Source: Planctomycetota bacterium (GTDB lineage: Bacteria > Planctomycetota > OFTM77). From it: a stretch of DNA of 64,000 nucleotides. Below, in pieces: positions 58,340 through 64,000 of this stretch. The position numbers and the translations under genes are program-made. The DNA lies in the NCBI GenBank assembly GCA_029260795.1, contig JAJDCO010000087.1:81926-145925 (forward strand), written 5' to 3'. The number at the start of each line of letters is the position of its first letter. Within the stretch, counting starts at the first letter, position 1. The notes beneath the pieces are model-generated. The model did no database searches. It was given only the letters and a program-made list of their open reading frames with translations, and was not told where the DNA came from.

Positions 58340-59779
58340 GTGGAGGATTCGGCTGGAGCCTGCAACACGGTGATTCGACTAAGCCTGGTCCGCTTCTTTT
58401 GGCTCGCTGGCACGCTGACGACGGTCAGTCTGGCGGCGCACTCGCAGCACCCATGGGAGGCGCACACCGATCGCGTGACGGGTCTGGAGATTCGGAGCCC
58501 GCGCGTCTTTCGACCGCTCGGCATCACCTCCTTCGACGGACCGGTCATCCTGAGGCTCATTCGGCCGTCGAGCACCGAGCGGTCGGGAGGGTGGCGTCGA
58601 GAGAGCGAGATCTGGCTGGTCGATTGGGGCACCCGCTCGGACTCCCCGAATGCGGTCGCCGAGGACTTTGATCGTCTCTTCCCCGTGCAGCTCGCGGGCT
58701 GGCGCGTCGTCAGCCGGGAAGAGGTCGGCGGCAACGTCGAGATCGAGCTGGCGCGCGCGGGTGCTCGCGGCTGGGCTTGGCTGGGAAGAGTCGGCGATCG
58801 CCGCATCGCGGTCATCGGCTTGTCGGATGCGGAGAGCTTCGAGGTCGATCGTGCGGTGTTCGTGCGCGCGGCCGCCTCCTCGCGGATCCGCAAGCAAAAA
58901 GGAGCGCCCGAGGAGAGTCTGCGGCGAGCCTATGCCGCGAGATCGGACTGGCTGGACGTCGAGCGTCGCTTACAGCTCTGTCTTCGAGCTCCGCCCGGTT
59001 GGTCCGTCGTCGAGAGCCCCCGCTTCCTCGTGATCCATCCGGAGGGAGCTCCGTCCTGGATCGAGGAGTCCCCACTCCGATTGGAAGCCGTGCGGTCGGC
59101 GCTCGAGCGACGGTTCCCACCTCGGGTCGCCATCCGCTCGGTCGGCGTCGTTCGGGTCTGCAACGATCGCGTGGACTACTTCGCGCATGGCGGCGTGCCC
59201 GATGCGGCCGGAGTCTGGAATCGGCGCACCGAGGAGCTGGTGCTCTTCCTCGACCCACAGGCGGTGGTGTCGGGTGACCGGCGCTTCCTCACCTTGCAGC
59301 ACGAGGCCGTGCATCAGTACTTCGCGGCGGCGCTCGGCGACAAGCGGCCCGCCTCTTGGTTCGACGAGGGAGTCGCCGACACGTTTGCCGCGGCACGTTT
59401 CGACGATGAGGACCGAGTCGTGTTCGAGAAGAACTCGCAGCGACTGCCGCGGCTCGAGATCGTCCTTCGCCGATTGGGCCCGCTGCCTCTGCGGGAGCTC
59501 CTGAATGCCTCGCATGGCGAGTACCTTCGTGGCGGCGCCGCCACCTACGCGACCGGCTGGTCGTTCGTCTACTTCCTGATGACGAGCCCGGAAGTCAGCG
59601 CGCACGAGGAATGGGCCCGGCTGTTGGATCGGTACTACCGCTTCTTCGAGCAGTCGGAGTCGGAAGCGCTCGATCCCTCCTCACGACGCGAGGCAGCCTT
59701 GCAGGCGGCCCTCGGCTCCATCGATATCGAGGCGCTCGAGTCGGCTTGGAGAAGTTTCCTCGACCGCCTCATGGGTTGA
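58340..59779 (+). CDS. Secreted DUF1570/peptidase MA-like protein
   Basis: N-terminal signal-like segment; TLQHEAVHQYFAAALGDKRPASWFDEGVADTFA with HExxH and downstream Glu. Confidence 0.72.
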   Translation: MEDSAGACNTVIRLSLVRFFWLAGTLTTVSLAAHSQHPWEAHTDRVTGLEIRSPRVFRPLGITSFDGPVILRLIRPSSTERSGGWRRESEIWLVDWGTRSDSPNAVAEDFDRLFPVQLAGWRVVSREEVGGNVEIELARAGARGWAWLGRVGDRRIAVIGLSDAESFEVDRAVFVRAAASSRIRKQKGAPEESLRRAYAARSDWLDVERRLQLCLRAPPGWSVVESPRFLVIHPEGAPSWIEESPLRLEAVRSALERRFPPRVAIRSVGVVRVCNDRVDYFAHGGVPDAAGVWNRRTEELVLFLDPQAVVSGDRRFLTLQHEAVHQYFAAALGDKRPASWFDEGVADTFAAARFDDEDRVVFEKNSQRLPRLEIVLRRLGPLPLRELLNASHGEYLRGGAATYATGWSFVYFLMTSPEVSAHEEWARLLDRYYRFFEQSESEALDPSSRREAALQAALGSIDIEALESAWRSFLDRLMG

Positions 59780-59795
59780 GCGCGAGACGCGACGC

Positions 59796-60317
59796 TCAAT
59801 CCCAGAGGGACAGGCGATCATGGGCACGGCTCTCGGTCACGATGCCGACGCGCATCGACCGGTAGAGGTCGGGGCGAGGCAGATCGAGGTCGATGGTGCA
59901 GGACTCGGCTCCGGCTCCGCTCGAGGCGTCGAGGGGAGAGATGATGGAGAGCAGGGGAGAGCCGTCGTTCCTGAAGAGCTCGACGCGCAGGTAGTAGGCT
60001 TCCCAGCGCAGGTCCGAGCCATCGGCCATCCCATGAAGCTTCCACCCATCACCGTCATCGGCCACTCGGAGATCGTCGAGGATCTCGACGGCACGACCGA
60101 GGACGAGGCAGCTCTTGGCATCGAGCTGGCGCGGTCGCGGGGGCCTGGACTCGCGCGGTGCTCTCCCGTCTTCACTCGGTGCCGCCGCCACATCGCTCTC
60201 CTCGAGCACGCTCGGCGAGCGGGTTTCGATGACGGAGAGCTGTCGATGCTCCTTCAGAGGGGCACAAGCGGTCGAGCCGAGCAGGATGAGAAGGAGGGCG
60301 CGGATCGGCATCGTCAT
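59796..60317 (-). CDS. Hypothetical lipoprotein
   Basis: 173 aa; MTMPIRALLLILLGSTACAPLKEH lipobox. Confidence 0.65.
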   Translation of the reverse strand: MTMPIRALLLILLGSTACAPLKEHRQLSVIETRSPSVLEESDVAAAPSEDGRAPRESRPPRPRQLDAKSCLVLGRAVEILDDLRVADDGDGWKLHGMADGSDLRWEAYYLRVELFRNDGSPLLSIISPLDASSGAGAESCTIDLDLPRPDLYRSMRVGIVTESRAHDRLSLWD

Positions 60318-60462
60318 GGTTGGGCAATCCAGGGGAGCGGGAGGCGGCGGGCGGGCCGAGGCAGGCGGGAGACGACGATCACGACCGAGTGGACGTGCGC
60401 CGTCGCAGGTAGGACGGGAGCACGGGGTCGGTAGGTTCCCGAGTTCTGCCTCGACGGGGTCC

Positions 60463-61833
60463 TCACCGCCCTGCCACCATGAGCTGAGCGATCTTCAGCG
60501 TGGGTGCCGAGACGGTCCGCTTGGACTCGAGGTCCGAGCCGATGCTCACGATGCCCCGGAAGATGTCCTGCAGCGTGCCGGCGACCGTGCACTCCTCGAC
60601 CGGCTCGGCGAGCTCGCCGCCCCGAATCCACAGGCCGGCCGCGCCCTGCGAGAAGTCGCCGGTCACCAGGTTGGCGCCGTGACCGATGAGGCTGGTGAGG
60701 TAGAGACCGTCATCGACGCTGGCGATGATCTCCTCGGGCGACAGCTTGCCAGGCAGCAGACGAAGCTGATGGGGCCCGGCGCTCGGAGAGCCCTCGGTGG
60801 ATCGGCGGCAGTTGCCGGTCGTGGGCAGCTGCAATCGGCGACCCGAGTAGCAATCGAGCAAGTACGACTGCAGATGCCCGTCGCGGACGACCGCAGTCCG
60901 CCGAGTCGCGACCCCTTCACCATCGAACGGCCGGGAGCCGAGGCCACGGTTCTCGAGAGGGTCGTCGACGATCTGAACCGGGGATGCCGCGATGGCCTCC
61001 CCGATCTGATCGATCAGGAAGGAAGCCTGGTTGTAGAGCGAAGCGCCGCAGACGGCCGAGCCGAGAGAGCCGAGGAGGCGGGAGGCCGTCTCGGGTGAGA
61101 AGACCACCGGCACCGCACCCGTCTCGGGCTGGGTCGCTCCCAGTCGGCGGACGGCGCGACGGGCCGCTTCGGCTCCGATGGCTTCGGGCTCCTCCAGATC
61201 CGAGAGGTGTCGAGCGACCGTGTAGTAGTAGTCGCGCTGCATCTGATCGTCGGCCGAGGCGAGTGGCTGCGAGATGAGGGAGAAGGTCGTGCTCGGGTAC
61301 TCACCGGCGAAGCCGCAAGAGCTGGCGTAGATGCGATGGGAGGCGTCGAAGGCGAAGGTGGACCCGTCGGAGTTCGTGATGCGGGGATCGGCACTCAGCG
61401 CGGCTTCTTCGGCGCGACGCGCGAGATCGATCCGTCCCGCCACGTCCAGGGAGTCGGCGTGTGGATCGGCGAGCTCGAGATCGGGAAGGTCGCGAGCGAT
61501 CTCGGTGGCCAGCGGCAGGCCGGCGCACTCGTCGGATCCCATGGCGCGCGCATTCGCGACCAGCTCGCTCACGAGGCGCTCAAGAGTCTCGGGAGTCGTG
61601 TCGGACGTCGCCCCGGTCGCGACCTGACCGTCGACGAAGACGCGGAGGCCCAGGCGACGCGAGTGCGCACCGTGGAGCTTCTCGACCTCGTTCGAGCGAT
61701 AGGTCACCGAGAACTCGTCGCCGTCGATGGAGAGCAGGTCGGCCGCGGTCGCACCTTGGCGGCACGCCAGCTCGATCAGCTCACGGGCGCGGTCGATGTC
61801 CAGCTGACGTCGGGTCGCGGATGGAGTGCTCAT
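60463..61833 (-). CDS. pmbA: TldE/PmbA-family protein
   Basis: GATAADLLSIDGDEFSVTYRSNEVEKLHGAHSRRLGLRVFVDGQVATGATSD; GNCRRSTEGSPSAGPHQLRLLPG; FSQGAAGLWIRGGELAEPVEECTVAGTLQDIF. Overlaps tldD stop. Confidence 0.9.
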   Translation of the reverse strand: MSTPSATRRQLDIDRARELIELACRQGATAADLLSIDGDEFSVTYRSNEVEKLHGAHSRRLGLRVFVDGQVATGATSDTTPETLERLVSELVANARAMGSDECAGLPLATEIARDLPDLELADPHADSLDVAGRIDLARRAEEAALSADPRITNSDGSTFAFDASHRIYASSCGFAGEYPSTTFSLISQPLASADDQMQRDYYYTVARHLSDLEEPEAIGAEAARRAVRRLGATQPETGAVPVVFSPETASRLLGSLGSAVCGASLYNQASFLIDQIGEAIAASPVQIVDDPLENRGLGSRPFDGEGVATRRTAVVRDGHLQSYLLDCYSGRRLQLPTTGNCRRSTEGSPSAGPHQLRLLPGKLSPEEIIASVDDGLYLTSLIGHGANLVTGDFSQGAAGLWIRGGELAEPVEECTVAGTLQDIFRGIVSIGSDLESKRTVSAPTLKIAQLMVAGR

Positions 61834-63284
61834 TGTGTGCCTCCCACGGTCAGGCCATCGACACGGATCGTCGGCAGGCCAACACAGACCGGCACCGACT
61901 GACCCTCTTTTCCACAGGTGCCGACTCCCAGGTCGAGCTCCAGATCGTTCCCGACCATCGACACGCGCGTCAGCACGTCCGGTCCGTTGCCGATCAGGGT
62001 CGCACCCTTCACGGGTCGCGTCACCTTGCCGTCCTCGATCAGAAACGCCTCGCTGGCCGAGAACACGAACTTCCCATTGGTGATGTCGACCTGACCGCCC
62101 CCGAACTCCTGGGCGAACAGCCCGCGCTTCACCGAGCGCAGGATATCGCCGGGATCCGACTCGCCCGCCAGCATGAAGGTGTTGGTCATGCGAGGCAGCG
62201 GCTGATCCTGGTACGACTCGCGGCGACCGTTTCCGGTCGCGGGCAAGCCCATCAAGCGAGCGTTCAGGCGGTCCTGCAGGTAGGCGCGCAAGATGCCGTT
62301 CTCGATCAGCACCGTTTGCTGAGTCGGCGTGCCTTCGTCATCCACGTTGAGGGATCCCCGCTGCCCGACGAGGGTACCGTCGTCGACGACGGTGCAGAGC
62401 GGCGACGCGACGCGCTCACCGATGCGACCCGAGAAGGCCGACGTGCCCTTGCGGTTGAAGTCGCCCTCGAGGCCGTGGCCGATCGCCTCGTGCAAGAGGA
62501 TACCTGGCCAGCCCGGACCGAGCACGACATCCATCGTGCCTGCCGGTGCGGATTCGGCGGTCAGGTTCCGAATCGCTTGTCCGGCCGCCCGCTGGGCGAG
62601 GTCGGCGAGGTGCGCGAGATCGGCGTGACCGTCGAAGGCCAAGCGGCCGCCGGCGCCCGCGTATCCCTGCTCCCGGCGATCTCCGTCCACGGCAATGCAG
62701 CTCACGTTGAAGCGGGTCAGCGGGCGAACGTCCCCCACCACTTCGCCGTCGGCACGCGCGACCAGGACGACCTTGTGCTCGGTCGTGACGCTCGCGACCA
62801 CCTTGCGGATGCGAGGATCGACGGCGCGAGCGCGGGCGTCGATCTCCTCGAGCAGGCGGATCTTCACCGCCAACGGTACGTCCGTCGTCGGCGTGTCGAT
62901 CGGATACAGATCGTGGGTGTGTGCGCGGGGCGCGACCGCGACGCTCTCGCCGCCCGGTCCGGTGGCCGCGATGGCACGGGCGCTCTCGGACGCGATGCGC
63001 AGGCTGTCGATCGTGATGTCGTCCGAGTACGCGTAGCCGGTCTTCGCCTCGGAGTTGGCTCGCACACCGACGCCCTGAGTGACGTTGCGCGTCGCTTCCT
63101 TGACGACGCCGTCGTCGAGCTGGAGGCCCTCGTTCGTTCGGTACTCGAAGTAGAGATCGCCGTCGTCGATCGGTCCGCCCAGCAGACGGCCCAACGCCTG
63201 TCCCGCCATCCGGTCGGAGAATCCGAACTGCTGGGCAAAGAATCGCTCGGGCGTCCGCTCGAGCGCGTGCTGCGCATCGCTCAT
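61830..63284 (-). CDS. tldD: TldD-family metallopeptidase
   Basis: GPGWPGILLHEAIGHGLEGDFNRKGTSAFSGRIGERVASPLCTVVDDGTL; GTCGKEGQSVPVCVGLPTIRV. Start at MSDAQHALER (track 63485). Confidence 0.94.
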   Translation of the reverse strand: MSDAQHALERTPERFFAQQFGFSDRMAGQALGRLLGGPIDDGDLYFEYRTNEGLQLDDGVVKEATRNVTQGVGVRANSEAKTGYAYSDDITIDSLRIASESARAIAATGPGGESVAVAPRAHTHDLYPIDTPTTDVPLAVKIRLLEEIDARARAVDPRIRKVVASVTTEHKVVLVARADGEVVGDVRPLTRFNVSCIAVDGDRREQGYAGAGGRLAFDGHADLAHLADLAQRAAGQAIRNLTAESAPAGTMDVVLGPGWPGILLHEAIGHGLEGDFNRKGTSAFSGRIGERVASPLCTVVDDGTLVGQRGSLNVDDEGTPTQQTVLIENGILRAYLQDRLNARLMGLPATGNGRRESYQDQPLPRMTNTFMLAGESDPGDILRSVKRGLFAQEFGGGQVDITNGKFVFSASEAFLIEDGKVTRPVKGATLIGNGPDVLTRVSMVGNDLELDLGVGTCGKEGQSVPVCVGLPTIRVDGLTVGGTQ

Positions 63285-63666
63285 GGTTGCGTCCTGTCTG
63301 GAAGCGGGGAGTTGGCCCGTGCACGGAGAGTCGGGCTCGCTCGAAGAGTTTGTCGGATGTTGATGTCCTGGAGGTTGAGGAGAAAACACGGAGAGGACCC
63401 CCTCGGAGCTCCCAGTCCTCCGGCGGCTTCGTTGCCATTCTTTGGCCGCCACGGCGCACTCGGACGGCCTCTCGAAGTTGGGCATGTCGGACCCCGAGCT
63501 CTGTTCGTCTCGACCCAGATTCTGAATTGCCGTCCCAATGGTCGCTCACCTCGTTTTATTGACGCTTCGCCCAATCAGGCGTAGCCTCGGAAGGGTTCCG
63601 GGAAGGACCCGTCGCCCTCCTGCAAGCCGCGGGGGGAGGCGACGACACATAACAGGGGAGTGAAAC

Positions 63667-64000
63667 ATGAACAGCAGGATGAGCACCACGAGCGTCCGTA
63701 CGGCGATCGAGGGGGGGGCACTGGTTGTCGGGCTGATGCTTGGCTTCATCGCCTTCACGCCTGAGGCAGTCTCTCAGGTTTGCGCACCGGGCGGCCCGTC
63801 GCGCAGCGTGTATTTCCAGAAGACGAATGGTGTCTTCGACTTCAATCTCCAGGAAACCTCGATGGATGCCGGCGCCCACGTCTGGGAGGGGATGCTGGAC
63901 GATCTCATCACCGATCCCACCTGGGGGATCACGAGCTGGCAGAATCCCGTCGATTACGCCAGCGTGGATGTGAGCAGCTTCGCTTGGGACGGTCCACTCG
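63667..64000 (+). CDS. Secreted protein, 3' end beyond window
   Basis: ATG at 63667 opens through the window end: MNSRMSTTSVRTAIEGGALVVGLMLGFIAFTPEAVSQVCAPGGPSRSVYFQKTNGVFDFNLQETSMDAGAHVWEGMLDDL. Confidence 0.6.
   Translation, partial: MNSRMSTTSVRTAIEGGALVVGLMLGFIAFTPEAVSQVCAPGGPSRSVYFQKTNGVFDFNLQETSMDAGAHVWEGMLDDLITDPTWGITSWQNPVDYASVDVSSFAWDGPL

Noticed and set aside
61461-63584. 707 aa + strand ORF
   Set aside because: Antisense to tldD/pmbA; no recognisable motif.

Overview
High-GC bacterial chromosomal window. Gene content suggests Planctomycetota or a related lineage (inference only: Ser/Thr kinase-WD40 proteins, several ECF sigma factors, sulfatases, LamG proteins). About 47 coding regions are supported. 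The most unusual part is 1-18.1 kb: three paralogous ECF sigma factors, two paralogous Ser/Thr kinase-TM-WD40 proteins, a LamG protein plus a truncated LamG copy, a triplicated propeller-like secreted protein and an orphan secreted protein, with shared noncoding repeats between them. The rest holds: a polysaccharide deacetylase-like protein, two sulfatase-fold enzymes, SohB-like and S1 proteases, a PAT-like acetyltransferase, Lgt, a DUF2164-like protein, a HAD hydrolase, a DUF6259-like glycoside-hydrolase-like protein, a partner-switching operon (REC, SpoIIE-HATPase, STAS), a ribose-type ABC importer coupled to a HExxH lipoprotein, two other ABC systems, DNA glycosylases including MutY, a class III ADH/MBL pair, a radical SAM protein with a non-canonical cysteine motif, citrate synthase, arginase and a TldE/TldD pair. 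Intergenic regions contain several dispersed or tandem repeat families. No rRNA, tRNA, CRISPR array, transposase or prophage was recognised. All calls come from reading the sequence and ORF track; no homology search was run.
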